From the NCBI RefSeq assembly GCF_051014685.1, contig NC_135049.1, forward strand, positions 29,653,531 through 29,717,530: a stretch of 64,000 nucleotides of DNA, given 5' to 3'. Made by a program: the position numbers and the translations under genes. Source of the stretch: Ptiloglossa arizonensis (Eukaryota > Arthropoda > Insecta > Hymenoptera > Colletidae). The notes under the pieces are model-generated. The model did not search any database. It saw only the letters and a program-made list of their open reading frames with translations, and was not told where the DNA came from. Below are positions 48,301-55,900 of this stretch, piece after piece (position 1 is the stretch's first letter; each line of letters starts with the position of its first letter).

Positions 48301-49946
48301 CTCGAAGGTTGTCTAACCCCGGCTACTTGCTAACTGGATACATGTACTATTAACGGTATGCAAAAGTAACGCAAAAGTAACCCTGCCTTGTGACGAATGT
48401 GATTCTGTACTCCTTAGAATGGTCTACGCGCAGCCTGTTGTCTAACGCGATCATAATTTTCTCCTATATACCGAGGGACGCAGTAACGCGCAGAAATCCG
48501 ATCGAACATTCGACGTACACGTCCAACGCTACAACTCGTCGCAATATTTTTAAACACGCAGTATACCGATAGGACTTTTTGAACCGTTTTACCGAGAACC
48601 TATTTTTGCAACGTACAACCTTAATATAATAGCACCGCGCGTCTTGCGAGAAGATTGCACCCCGATACGGATCTCTGCGCGCTTCTCGATACAGGCATCG
48701 AACGATGCGAACATATCCATAAGAGTGATCGTCGCTTAACCGTTGGGAACATCTTACACTTATAAGAAAAATCATTCGAGTCCCCTGTTCTACCCATCAT
48801 ATCATCCAAAACATATTCAAGGGACATCGATGACAGTGGAAGGATACTAGAAAGGATCAGGGACGATTGGTTGGCCGCTCAAGACCACGTAGAGTTTATT
48901 CTCAAACCGATTGGTTGTCACCTGTTCCTACGGAGCTGCAAGTCAAAGTAGAAGCGACGCGAATTCGAAACAATAGACACGGCCTTGAGCGACACGCTAA
49001 TTTCGATCCGAACTTAGTAAGAATCGTTTAGACCTTTCTATGTGTTCACGCAAACCACGTTTCCTCCCGAAGCGATTCGTAACTCTATTTGTAATAACGA
49101 TTTAAAAAAAAGAAAAGAAAAAAATGAAAAAAAAAAGATGAACAGCGGAAGGAAATCGTGCAGACCTGGTAATCGTATTTCGACAATTATTATTTGACAC
49201 GCAAGGTGGCACAACAGAGATGCGAGTCGGCGGCGCTGGTACCCGGTGGCAGGACATCAAGCAAAGTGAAAAGCAGCAACAATCGGAGGCTTACGGCCTC
49301 CGTGCCGACAATCCTCGCACGTCCCGCCTCACCGCGGAACCCCCAGCTCTCTCCGTTGCAGGTCCGTTCTTTCCTTTGTCACCGTTGCAAACAATGTTTT
49401 ATAAATGTTCGTCGTTGATACATGCCCGCGCATCGTTAGCCCACTTCGCACACGCATATCGTCCACCGTTGCGCTTGGTAATTTTTGTCAAACTTTCCAA
49501 CGCTTCTTGGTTTTCTATGGAAACTCGGGATTGAACGAATCAGCTTAGCTGACAAGGAGAGGTCCAGAAAAAGAGTTCTCAGTCACGAAACATTGTCACT
49601 TAAAAATCTTGAACGTTGATTCACTCACTTCGTTTCCATTTCTGATCCTCTTACGTGTTTGAATCTACTCTAGTTGAATCCTCGGTCTCTTTGGTACCAC
49701 TCGCGACTTTCCAAGCTTGATTAGAGTACTCGAGACGCACACGCTGGAAAGTTCTCGCGTTTAAGGTCAAATCTAACTTACGATTCCTTTTTTACAGAGC
49801 TGATGAGGTCTCCAGCAGTGAGATGGTCCAGCAGGAGCTGTCGCAGCTTACCTCCAACACCGACACCGAGTTACCATCACCCGCTCCACCCCCCACTGCC
49901 AGCGGTGGGCATGGTCGCCGAGAGGAAGAAACGTTTCGAGCTCTAA
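24188..49946 (+). CDS. osp: outspread / MPRIP-like PH-domain and coiled-coil protein (5' partial, 14 exons)
   Basis: Coding exons are 24188-24376, 29999-30071, 31236-31793, 39710-39882, 39941-40081, 40207-40368, 41657-41829, 42051-43006, 43079-43235, 43297-46128, 46202-46490, 47236-47568, 49218-49361 and 49800-49946. All have GT/AG borders and the phases join without a break, giving 6327 nt: 2108 residues plus a TAA stop. Order: end of PH1, Ser/Thr-rich linker, complete PH2, long coiled coils, basic C-terminal tail ending VAERKKRFEL. Vertebrate MPRIP has the same order of PH, PH, coiled coil and a C-terminal ERLKLFE-type motif; it links RhoA, myosin phosphatase targeting subunit and F-actin. 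Drosophila outspread is the insect relative. The N-terminal half of PH1 and the start codon lie upstream, probably outside the window. The protein is much longer than the roughly 1,000-residue short MPRIP form because of a large insert between PH2 and the conserved final coiled coil. Family assignment is firm; the C-terminal splicing choice is open. Confidence 0.9.
24377..26200. other. osp intron, unique part
   Basis: No second gene is recognised. A (GA)n run lies at 25316-25334. The block 25770-25815 (CGCAATTAATTTTAATTG) is a further AT-core island. Confidence 0.5.
26204..26600. repeat. 250-bp direct duplication
   Basis: AAATGGATCGAAGCTAAGTA begins at 26204 and again at 26454, followed by TTTCTAATTTTTTGGTACGT and GGAAAGAA in both. 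The copies differ in scattered positions. Confidence 0.8.
27050..27530. repeat. Degenerate array, about 70-bp unit, seven copies
   Basis: CATTATCGATCCTGTTTC followed by AAATTTTCGG…CCTTTTAAACTAAAAG and AATTTCTCGAGACG recurs near 27172, 27240, 27312, 27383, 27448 and 27506. Confidence 0.8.
27531..29370. other. osp intron, unique part
   Basis: No gene is seen. An alternating ACGT/GTAC-rich tract lies at 28168-28210. Several small frames on both strands lack features. Confidence 0.4.
29375..29905. repeat. Tandem array, about 170-185-bp unit, three copies
   Basis: AATAGAAATTAATAACGAAC then ATGCGCAATTTTGAAATATC and TTCGATCCAAGAGTACGTAC recur with starts near 29383, 29569 and 29741. It ends about 95 bp before the next osp exon. 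Confidence 0.85.
29999..30071 (+). CDS. osp: osp exon: short basic linker after PH1
   Basis: A 73-nt exon between TTTGAAATGTTCCAG and A|GTAAGT, phase 0 in and phase 1 out. It encodes GRHKRNATFPGGQTTILQV followed by TPTIR. The position corresponds to the Lys/Arg-rich stretch that follows PH1 in MPRIP. The exon is short, but both splice sites are good and its phases fit the neighbouring exons exactly. Confidence 0.8.
30924..31055. mobile_element. Mariner-type MITE, 132 bp
   Basis: Left end TTGGGTTGTTCGGTAAGTCA and right end TGACTTTCCGAACTACCCGG are inverted repeats, flanked by TA on both sides (30922-30923 and 31056-31057), the mariner target. The inside has no transposase frame. The element is in an osp intron, and related copies occur at 23153-23600, 53834 and 60759. 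Confidence 0.85.
31236..31793 (+). CDS. osp: osp exon: Ser/Thr-rich disordered linker
   Basis: 558 nt after acceptor AATATTGTTTTCAG. The product is dominated by Ser, Thr, Pro and Asn (for example SVPSTTMSTASSLTEKPP) and ends in a charged stretch (RDKLRAEDKARRRMNQ), typical of a disordered segment between the two PH domains. The donor is taken at CTAG|GTCGGT because it leaves one base, which joins in frame to the next exon (…SEKL|DDDACRR). That donor is weak, so the last few codons are less certain. An 87-bp tandem array begins only about 75 bp downstream. Confidence 0.8.
31868..32770. repeat. 87-bp tandem array, seven regular plus degenerate copies
   Basis: GATGAGAGATGAGTAGAAC (or variant) starts at 31868, 31955, 32042, 32129, 32216, 32303 and 32390, exactly 87 bp apart, with decayed copies to about 32770. 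87 is a multiple of three, and the minus strand is open over 31732-32448 with a 29-residue repeated product. It starts 75 bp after an osp donor site. Confidence 0.95.
32771..34305. other. osp intron, unique part
   Basis: No exon or RNA gene recognised. Short frames on both strands (for example 33276-33539 minus) carry no family sequence. Confidence 0.4.
34310..34970. repeat. About 31-bp tandem array
   Basis: The unit TTTAACGAAACGTCATCGTG alternates with ACATTAACGAAAACTCATCG and CTACTTTAACG, around twenty half-units over 660 bp with variable length. Confidence 0.9.
34971..37325. other. osp intron, unique part with a GTTC microsatellite
   Basis: No gene recognised. (GTTC)n at 36401-36426. The block 36590-36980 is CpG-rich unique sequence with frames on both strands but no domain. 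Confidence 0.4.
37330..38155. repeat. 56-bp tandem array built on TTCGAATACCGTTACTCGAA
   Basis: GTTACTC falls at 37571, 37627, 37683, 37739, 37795 and 37851, exactly 56 bp apart, and the pattern extends on both sides for about fourteen copies. The unit includes AAGAATATATTCACTTGCAT and GACTGTTCGAGTGTTCGAAT. Because 56 is not a multiple of three, long open frames here cycle through all three phases. Confidence 0.95.
38156..38965. other. osp intron, unique island
   Basis: GC-balanced unique DNA with TTATTAATTAGGCGGCGG and CAATTAACCGAG at 38618-38650. The frames on both strands over 38160-38520 have no family sequence. Confidence 0.35.
38968..39335. repeat. Recent 183-bp direct duplication
   Basis: TTAGTGGCTTCTATGAAATC at 38968 and TTAGTCGCTTCTATGAAATC at 39151, each followed by GTGAAGCGGTTGATGAAGTT and GGGTCTAGAAGCTTTCAATC. 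Only a few mismatches separate the copies. Confidence 0.93.
39710..39882 (+). CDS. osp: osp exon: charged helix before PH2
   Basis: 173 nt between TATTGCTCCAG and CTC|GTGAGT. The product is DDDACRRILLEHEREREGK, then LRDIAASLTQPRVRRIKPR, then TSEPTRDVVDAANAAYQDKL: a short Arg/Glu-rich helix and a basic segment upstream of PH2. An alternative AG lies a few codons earlier (GAAATTTGAAAG), but only 39710 matches the phase left by the previous exon. A 58-bp intron separates it from the next exon. Confidence 0.78.
39941..40081 (+). CDS. osp: osp exon: start of PH domain 2
   Basis: 141 nt (47 codons), bounded by CTCTCCCCACAG and AACAAG|GTTCGT, phase 0 on both sides. It carries the first PH strand, EDLLNIKKGWLMKQ, nearly the same as the remembered second PH domain of MPRIP (LLNFKKGWLTKQ). 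Upstream is a SPTSELRVDLP segment resembling the SxxPSVTPDLL-type lead of MPRIP. Confidence 0.9.
40207..40368 (+). CDS. osp: osp exon: core of PH domain 2
   Basis: 162 nt (54 codons), acceptor ACCGCTCAG, donor GTG|GTGAGT, phase 0 both ends. It encodes EWNKHWFVLRGCGLMYYRD, the hallmark strands 2-4 of a PH domain, then DGVIDLNTVTAV and RNYGFQTV. The vertebrate protein has KKHWFVL…LRYYRD…GEIDL…RNYGFQI in the same order. This domain is expected to bind phosphoinositides or act as a protein-interaction module at the actin cortex. Confidence 0.93.
40735..41300. repeat. 287-bp direct duplication in the PH2 intron
   Basis: TGCTCTCGTACACGAGGACA near 40736 and TGCTCTCGTACATGAGGACA near 41023. Both are followed by CAATTATTCCAAACGCTACA, GAAGCAGACACCCGAGAGAT and AAAAGCTTGCACAGTTT. 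The copies lie inside the osp intron between the core and last exons of PH2. Confidence 0.9.
41657..41829 (+). CDS. osp: osp exon: end of PH domain 2
   Basis: 173 nt after CTTGCTTCCAG, ending CTACCGC|GTAAGT with two bases left over. It encodes AWDERGSTVLSAVTAGIR and ASWMSAIRRAANL: last strand plus the C-terminal PH helix with its conserved Trp (W-M-S-A-I), matching the TLSAMTSGIRRNWIQTI-type end in MPRIP. It then runs into a polar tail (DPDSNADALAVCQDGQQDN). It is separated from the PH core by a 1.3-kb intron carrying a 287-bp duplication. Confidence 0.9.
42051..43006 (+). CDS. osp: osp exon: SP-rich disordered segment leading into the coiled coil
   Basis: 956 nt, acceptor TTCTCTGCCCTCAG, donor CGCGAG|GTGAGT. 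The first third is Ser/Pro-rich and holds two copies of a WSE(V/L)PxSPPL(V/T)R motif (42178-42213 and 42274-42309) followed by an Arg/Ser run (RVKARSRSSSRSRVYKRSR), which look like proline-directed and basophilic phosphorylation substrates. From about 42520 (LIVELLENQVSLLRDQL) the product becomes a heptad-rich coiled coil (Leu, Glu, Lys, Gln) to the end. Long open frames on other frames and strands here are shadows. Confidence 0.9.
43079..43235 (+). CDS. osp: osp exon: coiled-coil continuation
   Basis: 157 nt between CTCGTTGTTCCAG and GAAAG|GTAGAA. It encodes GIEENERLYSKVRELEEK and then a Ser/Arg hinge (SSSRERGRSFDSLSDL) and an acidic stretch (NIELDLDLNSLDKER). The upstream 72-bp intron has no stop and is a multiple of three, so the two exons are also continuous without splicing (see findings). 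Confidence 0.88.
43297..46128 (+). CDS. osp: osp giant exon: extended coiled coil and insect-type insert
   Basis: A 2832-nt uninterrupted coding exon (acceptor TCGTTTGTTCACAG, donor CACGA|GTAAGC). It opens with coiled coil (IMEEYDELRSRFEKAILEIR), then basic Ser-rich linkers with RRxS-type sites (RRKSLDS), a long helical middle part without obvious vertebrate counterpart (about 43860-45400), a CxxC-x18-CxxC pair (45452-45529), and from about 45530 a strong coiled coil. The last part (LCEKGLLAMENSHRR to EETQATLAALDAMRKAHEHE) is clearly the conserved MPRIP/TRIOBP-type coiled coil (remembered as CERGFAAMEETHQKK and EETAATISAIEAMKNAH). That region in MPRIP binds the myosin phosphatase targeting subunit. 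The middle insert makes this form much longer than short MPRIP. Confidence 0.93.
46202..46490 (+). CDS. osp: osp exon: distal conserved coiled coil
   Basis: 289 nt after GATTTTCAG, donor TTCAAG|GTAACG, phase 0 out. It encodes EEMEEIKQEILSLSAKYSSK, CVESAALEEKV and QQHIMQLDARNKQLRAHL. These align by eye to the MPRIP stretch with LSEQYSQKCLENAHL…NQELN. It ends in NEIAEPREEIHRLQQFK, comparable to SEIQYLKQEISSLKDEL. Confidence 0.9.
47236..47568 (+). CDS. osp: osp exon: Ser/Gly-rich tail segment with poly-Gly, alternative donors
   Basis: Acceptor ATATTTCACTAACAG, entry phase 0. It encodes HGDGLRDTSGAASKTSSLS, an eight-residue Gly run from a GGC repeat (about 47357-47380), and FSYKVERIKSVSLPYSSNL. 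Two donors fit: GAG|GTGAGC at 47569 (phase 0, strong) and CAAG|GTACAG at 47666 (phase 1). With the second the exon runs to 47665 and adds a 32-residue Ser/Gln-rich end. I prefer 47568 because it keeps the more natural frame of the next exon. Confidence 0.7.
49218..49361 (+). CDS. osp: osp exon: 144-nt basic/Ser-Pro cassette
   Basis: Acceptor GGTGGCACAACAG, donor TTGCAG|GTCCGT; length 144 is a multiple of three, so it can be skipped or included without frame change. In phase 0 it reads RCESAALVPGGRTSSKVKSS and ends RPASPRNPQLSPLQ, a plausible basic, SP-rich tail. In phase 1 it is also open (MRVGGAGTRWQDIKQSEK…). The third frame has a stop. Its acceptor is weak in pyrimidines. Confidence 0.6.
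49800..49946 (+). CDS. osp: osp terminal exon with conserved C-terminal ERKKRFEL motif
   Basis: It follows CGATTCCTTTTTTACAG. Two AGs lie two bases apart (…TTTACAG|AG|CTG), so the exon may begin at 49798 (entry phase 1) or 49800 (phase 0). Both give the same product: LMRSPAVRWSSRSCRSLPPT, a Pro/His-rich stretch, and GMVAERKKRFEL then TAA at 49944-49946. Vertebrate MPRIP long forms end in a similar (V)QERLKLFE motif, which fixes the reading frame and the gene end. Confidence 0.85.
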   Translation: MMRSPAVRWSSRSCRSLPPTPTPSYHHPLHPPLPAVGMVAERKKRFEL

Positions 49947-51133
49947 ATTCTGCCGCTACCTTCCGATTCTGCTGCTCGTAGAAAAACTCAGGCTCAGGAT
50001 ACGCGGGAACGCGTACACGATTTTCGCACGGTGCTAGATCGATCGCTCGTTCGGGCGTTTACGAGGATCTTACGATTCCAGAGATGGGCGACGAATTCTT
50101 ACTCGAAACGAAATTTCGTGTAAAAGGAGAACAACAGTTTCTTCGTTAGAATTTTGATTGTAAAATGAAATTATACATTACGAAGTTTATATCTCGTCGA
50201 TCGTTCGAAGAGAGTTTCGCCCAGCTCTGTACGGTCCAATTGTCGCGTCGTTCACCCCCGTCGAACAGCGTCTGCGAGCGTTTCATCGATTGACAAAATC
50301 GAGTAATCCTTTCCACCGGGCAATCCACAAGCATTTTCGTCACTGCCACAGCGATCGAGCTTCGACGGTAGAACGGAGCGAGACGTGATTTCGTGTCAAT
50401 TATTCCGGTCGCGCGGGATCGAGCTCGTCGTCACGTGACAATATTGAGCATGTTTATCAAGTAAACATGATTCAATAGCCGAAACGAGGCTCGGGTTCCC
50501 GTGGCCACGTTTCTACGTCACGGTGAAAAACCGCGGATACGATTGGACGTTTATCTGGGCCCGGCAGGGCCATTTTCGAAGGGACTTTTTACCACTGGAA
50601 CTTTTTTGCTAAGCACGTTTACAAGGGCTGCCGTGTCGTCAAACGGCGGTCGTTTGATATGCATTTAGACTTTGATACATGAATTTTTTCCGTAGGTGCG
50701 AGTAGTGGGTCGTTTCGAGTGACCTTCGCGAGCGAAGCGCATTTTTTCGGGCATTATTTCACCGTAAGCCGTTTCTCGTCCCGTATAGTTGGTCCTCGGA
50801 AAATCCATTAGGTTCCAGACGCGTTACAGTCGGAAGAACAATCAACCGAAGCCCACTTCCCCCCATCGTGGATTGTAACACTGAGAAGTGGTAGCTAGGT
50901 AGCCTTAAGCAGTCGTTTGCTTTTGTCCCGACTGTGACTAGTGTCTATATTGTTTTTCTTCGTTCCAATTTTGTTGATAACGATACTTTAATCGAGATTA
51001 TGATTGCTACGATTGTTTACCAATGTCCAAGTCCCTGTAGTGCTTTTCACACGATTATCTTTTTGGTATGTGCATATACTAAATACAGTTAAAATTCTTG
51101 ATCCAGGTCTGAACGATAAACGATAATCGTTGG

Positions 51134-51139
51134 AATAAA
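51134..51139 (+). promoter_or_regulatory. Possible proximal poly(A) signal of osp
   Basis: Canonical AATAAA (GTTGGAATAAATG) about 1.2 kb after the osp stop. It would give an alternative shorter 3' UTR. No downstream GU-rich element was judged decisive. Confidence 0.35.
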
Positions 51140-52541
51140 TGTTTCTCGATCGAACACTTACCCGCATAAGTGATCACAATCTTATTTATCGTACAATGTA
51201 TTCTCCGACGTAACAAGCAAAACCTTGATATTTGCACAATAGCGAAGAATATTCGCATTTACTAACTCGTAAACTAAGGGGTTGAAATACATTTTCTGGA
51301 AGCTATTCAAGGTAACGAGAAACGACCAAAAAAGCTGATGCGAGGAGAGTATGGTAGAACGCCAATTATCCGGTTTATCGAGGATAAGGAGGTAGGGGTT
51401 AGTTCACCCGTTGCATTGTTCCACATCTCGAATGTAAAACGAATGAATTTTTTTTTACTAAATTGATAACGATATTCGGTTTCGATATTTCTACGTCTCG
51501 TGTACGAGTATTTCTAAAAACACGTGGTCTAAAAGAAATCAGAGGAGACTGGAAATTGGCGTTCTACGTTACCGTTAGAGTCATATATACAAGTGTCGTG
51601 ATAGTTAACGCGATGTAACGCGCACGTGTATCGGTGTGAAAGCGTACGAACGAATTTGTTCGTCGAAATCGTTGAGTTTGTCGTATTGCGCTGTGTTAAG
51701 TTCTGAAATCGATTTCGTACAATTATAAGATCCGTTCGCCATCTTGTGACTCTACGAGGGGGCTAATTTGTATCGACGATCGGCTCAAAGTTCGTCGTTT
51801 AGGGAGGCTTCTATTTTCTTTTCTTCATTTATTGACACGTTGATCGCGACTATAGTGTTCCCTTTCCTTTTAGTTTTCAATGGTTTTGTAAAGTAAAAAT
51901 CAATCGGCGCGTTCAAAGCGAAAAAACGACGTCGCGCCATCGCGAAAAGAGAACAAAGAAACGGTAATATTTTCGTTTTCTTTCTTTTTCCTTCTGTCAC
52001 CTTTTCTTTTCTCTTTTTTTTTCACCTCTGTCTCGTTAATACGTTCGAGGATCGATAGAAAGTATTTTTACGCTTGTTTCGCTCTTGTTATGTATAGATT
52101 CTGCACATATGAATATTACGGCGTTGTCACGTTGCACTGTGTATTATCGCATTCTCTCATCGTGTAAATGTTTTTTTTTTTTGTCGGATCGCGATCATTT
52201 TTTTGATGTTAATACTGTATAGTTTATGACGTTTCAATTTAAGGAGCAAAGTATAAATAGCCTAGGAATTAACCCCTTCCATATGAAAGTGGATTGTTTA
52301 TATTATATGTTATTATTGTATTTCTATATTATATATCGTCGCGGTTCGTTCCGGTGACGGTGTCGCTCGACGTGTCGTGGGCGACGTCGAAGTAAGCGAA
52401 AAAAAAAAAAAATGAAGAATAATCGATAACAATACGATTCATTATCTCTTATGTAGAGTAATTACTCAGGATTGTTTAACATTTATAATATATTACGATT
52501 ATACTTATTGTATTTGTATTATAATTTATAACAACGTTTGA

Positions 52542-52547
52542 AATAAA
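52542..52547 (+). promoter_or_regulatory. Distal poly(A) signal of osp
   Basis: Canonical AATAAA in an AT-rich setting (TTTGAAATAAAATATAG), 2.6 kb after the osp stop and 354 bp before the MEI1 start codon; the next gene begins shortly after it. Confidence 0.6.
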
Positions 52548-52773
52548 ATATAGTAACCATTGACGTGAACAACACCCGCTCGAATCCGTTTATTACGATT
52601 CTAACCATCGCATTGCATTTTTTTTTAGGTTACCCGTTACCTCTAGAAGATATTTTAATTGGAACAGTCGAATTGTGTACGTGTATCGGACTTTGTTCAA
52701 GATTCCATTTTAGGGATGATTCGAAGATAAGAACCAAGTTGTATTTTCAATTCGAATCGCGCGGGCGCGTCCC

Positions 52774-52783
52774 GCGCATGCGC
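52774..52783. promoter_or_regulatory. GCGCATGCGC palindrome, NRF1/Ewg-type site in the MEI1 promoter region
   Basis: A perfect palindrome in a short CpG-dense block (about 52757-52787), 118 bp before the MEI1 ATG. The core of the NRF1 binding site in vertebrates, and of its insect relative Erect wing, is this GCGCATGCGC form. Its position in the gap between the osp 3' end and the MEI1 start suggests a core promoter element. Binding is inferred only. Confidence 0.45.
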
Positions 52784-52900
52784 GTATACTCAACTGACTA
52801 ACGTAGTACTTTTCGAACAGAAGTCCGTTGTATCCGGTCGGATCGTTGCGTGCGAGCGAGTGTGTGAAACGTTGTGCGAGAATTGAGATATTTTGCAAGA

Positions 52901-55900
52901 ATGGAGCCATTGTTTCAGCCCTACTTCGAGGACATTGATATTATGCTGATGAGTATGAAACGAAGACTGATGCTGCAGGACGAGTCTGTACAGGTACGAT
53001 TCATTTCTTTCAAAATTTATGTTCGACCATATTCAATTTACCGCGGGATTCGGACGAGTTTACAAGAATTATCGTATCTCTGTTGTACGATTAATATGTT
53101 CGAAAGGAAGATAAGGTATAAATAAAACGATATACGCGTGTAAAAATTCTTTAATTATAACCATAGATTCGTCGATAGAAATTTGTAAGCGAAAATTTCA
53201 TTTATTGACAAAAAATCATCGAATTTCTTTTCGACGATGTACTGCACACATTTATGGGCATATAAGTTAGGTAGTAGATAATGGGAGCAGTGCTCAGGGT
53301 AAAAATGATATGTAGAACCCGTTTAAAATGGGAAAAGCATCGAACTTTACAGGTAACGTGCATCGAACGTATATCGAACCTGTTGAAGAACGGTGCCGCT
53401 GGTGGCGCTGCGAGCAGCGAGGCGGTTATTTCGAAGCTGATCAAGCACGATGTCCTCTCGGCCGTATTCGAAACCCTGCACACACTCAGCGATCGTCTCC
53501 TCTTGTACGTTTCGTCTCGACGACAAAATCATCAACGAAATAAAGAACCCAAAATCCTTCTAAGATCCCGTACTTCTTCGATATAGGTGTATCCTCGATT
53601 TTCTGAACTTGGTAACCGTGCATCGAGAGTTTTACGAATATCACGTGGCCATGGACGCCATGGATACCATCTTGAAAGTTACAGTTTGCGTCTTGAAATC
53701 TCGTTCCAAGGGAGTATTGGAGAAACTGATACTCGTTACTTACGATATACTGTACAGGTAACCGACTTCGTCGTAAACGTGGAAAACATTCAACGAATGA
53801 AATATACAAAAACTTGAACGTCTCCAAGTACTCTTGGGTTATCCGAAAAGTAATTTCATTTTCCAAAATGGAGAATGTATAATTTAATAAAATGTTTACT
53901 CTAAAAAAATCGTGCTCCATTTTCACCAAAAAAAAACGAAATTACTTTCCGAACAACCCAACAATTAAAATTTAAATAACCGTGGACAAGTTTCGTACAA
54001 AGTTTCATGAAAATTCTGATTTTGAAATATATTATCAGCAATGTCGAGTGTAGTTTGCGAGCGGTTTGAAAGACTCGGAATTTTCAGAGCCGTGGAATTT
54101 AACGTAGAGCTGAACACGGTCTGCGATCCGAGACAAGTTTTCATTCTTCTCAAGTCTTTGATTTTGGACGAGACACCGGATCGGAAATTAAAATTCCCCG
54201 CTGTCGCGTTGCTGAACATCGTTCTGGAAAACATGGACACGGAGGACGAGTGGGCGGACATCGCGTTTGAAATTTGCCACAAAGCTCTCAAACTGATGAA
54301 AGAGATTGTCGAGTACAGCGACGACGATGCCTCGATTACGCTCGCCGCGAACGCAGTGTGCGCTATTTGCGCTTCTGGGGCTCGGTGAGGCTGTACTATG
54401 AGTTAAAAATTATGTACAGGAAGTTACAAAGTACGAGCGAGAATAACACTCGGTTAAATGATCGAGAAAATTTTATCAAACTCGTACAAACGCAATACTT
54501 GTATAAAATTTATTCCGTGTATCCTCTCGAGCGATAGTCGACTGGAAAGTAATCGTACCGATTGTTTCGAAACTCGCGAGAAATATCGATAAAAACGAAC
54601 AGTTTCGATAAACGTACTATGTTTCTAATAATCACACGGTGACAAGAATCGATTATAGGATTCTTTACCGAGACATTTTCGCTCGTTTCGAACATACAAC
54701 CTTTGAAACCCCCTGTAGAAAGCAAATAACGCTAAAACGAAGGCTTCGTCCATTTTATACATCAAAGAGCTGAACGGGAATGTAACTTTGTAATTTCGGG
54801 CGAGAATTTTCTCAGCATTCTAGAATGTAATTTTATATACTACCACGGTAGCGATAATAGTAGAGAACAGCCACGATTTTTCACCGTGACTCCCAAAGAA
54901 ATTTCTCGTTACTTGAAATTTGTCGCGTTACACATTCGAATATCTAAAGTCTAGAAACGCTTCTGATCGATTCTTTCGATTTCGTGGCACCTGTATTTGA
55001 TCGTTCGCGTTGAAAATTGTCGAGAAACCGATCGTTCGCAGATTGTGTCTCGCGTGGAACGAAGGTCGCGTAACCACCGCGAAAATTGAAGAAAGCAAGG
55101 CGTCCCTGGTGAACGCGATCTACCTGACAACGATGAAGACTCTGATACCGTACGTTAAAGTAAGTTCAGGAACACGAGATCGGTATCGTGTTACACGGCT
55201 CGTCTCGATCGTCGTGACGCGACATATTTAATTACCGAGCCAAGTCAAGGGCCCTTTTATTCCTGCGTTCGACAGAACACGGAGTCAAACGAAACGGACA
55301 GGGTCAGATTCCACAGGAGCCTCGTGACTTGTCTGAGCAGCCTTTACAAGTTGTGCAACTGCAGCCGCGACAACTTGTCAAACCACTTGACCGCCAACGG
55401 ATATCTGAAGTACTTCTTGCTTTTAACCACCAAGCTTCCGTAAGTCGCACGCTGCGATCCCGAAGGGAGAAACGCAACGAAATTGATAAAACGTTACCGA
55501 TGCTTTCGACGAGTGGCACCGCCACCGAGACGGAGAAATCGACCGGGTGGTTCCGCTTCCTTGGAATTCTTCCGCTCCGCGTTTCAATGCCTGAAACAGC
55601 TTTCACGCGGATAACTGGTCGCGAGCGTAATTAAATTTCAATCGGAAAAATTCCGAGTGTAATCGAGACTCGGTTTCGAACGCTGCACCGTACGTGTGCT
55701 TCGTTTCTGTATCGTGATTATCTTTTCTCTTTGCTCGATGCACGATTTCTTAATCCACTCTTGTAGAGAGTACAGAGAAGTATTATTATCATCGATAATA
55801 ATAATTGTACAAGCGTTACCAACAAGCCGAACCATTCCAAGTGATTTTTTCATCGTTACGAACGACCGAAAGTGGGTTCCGTTAGATGGTTGAACGTCAG

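Larger units (their letters stand above)
49947..52565 (+). other. osp 3' untranslated region (inferred)
   Basis: From the osp stop to just past an AATAAA at 52542-52547 there is no convincing coding sequence. The sequence grows AT-rich, with long T runs (about 52010-52020, 52170-52180) and TGTA elements. A second AATAAA at 51134-51139 could give a shorter transcript. The length of about 2.6 kb is an inference from the signals. Confidence 0.6.

Noticed and set aside
52565..52801. 78-residue plus frame in the osp-MEI1 gap
   Set aside because: It begins with GTG, not ATG, sits over the osp end and MEI1 promoter region, and has no family features.
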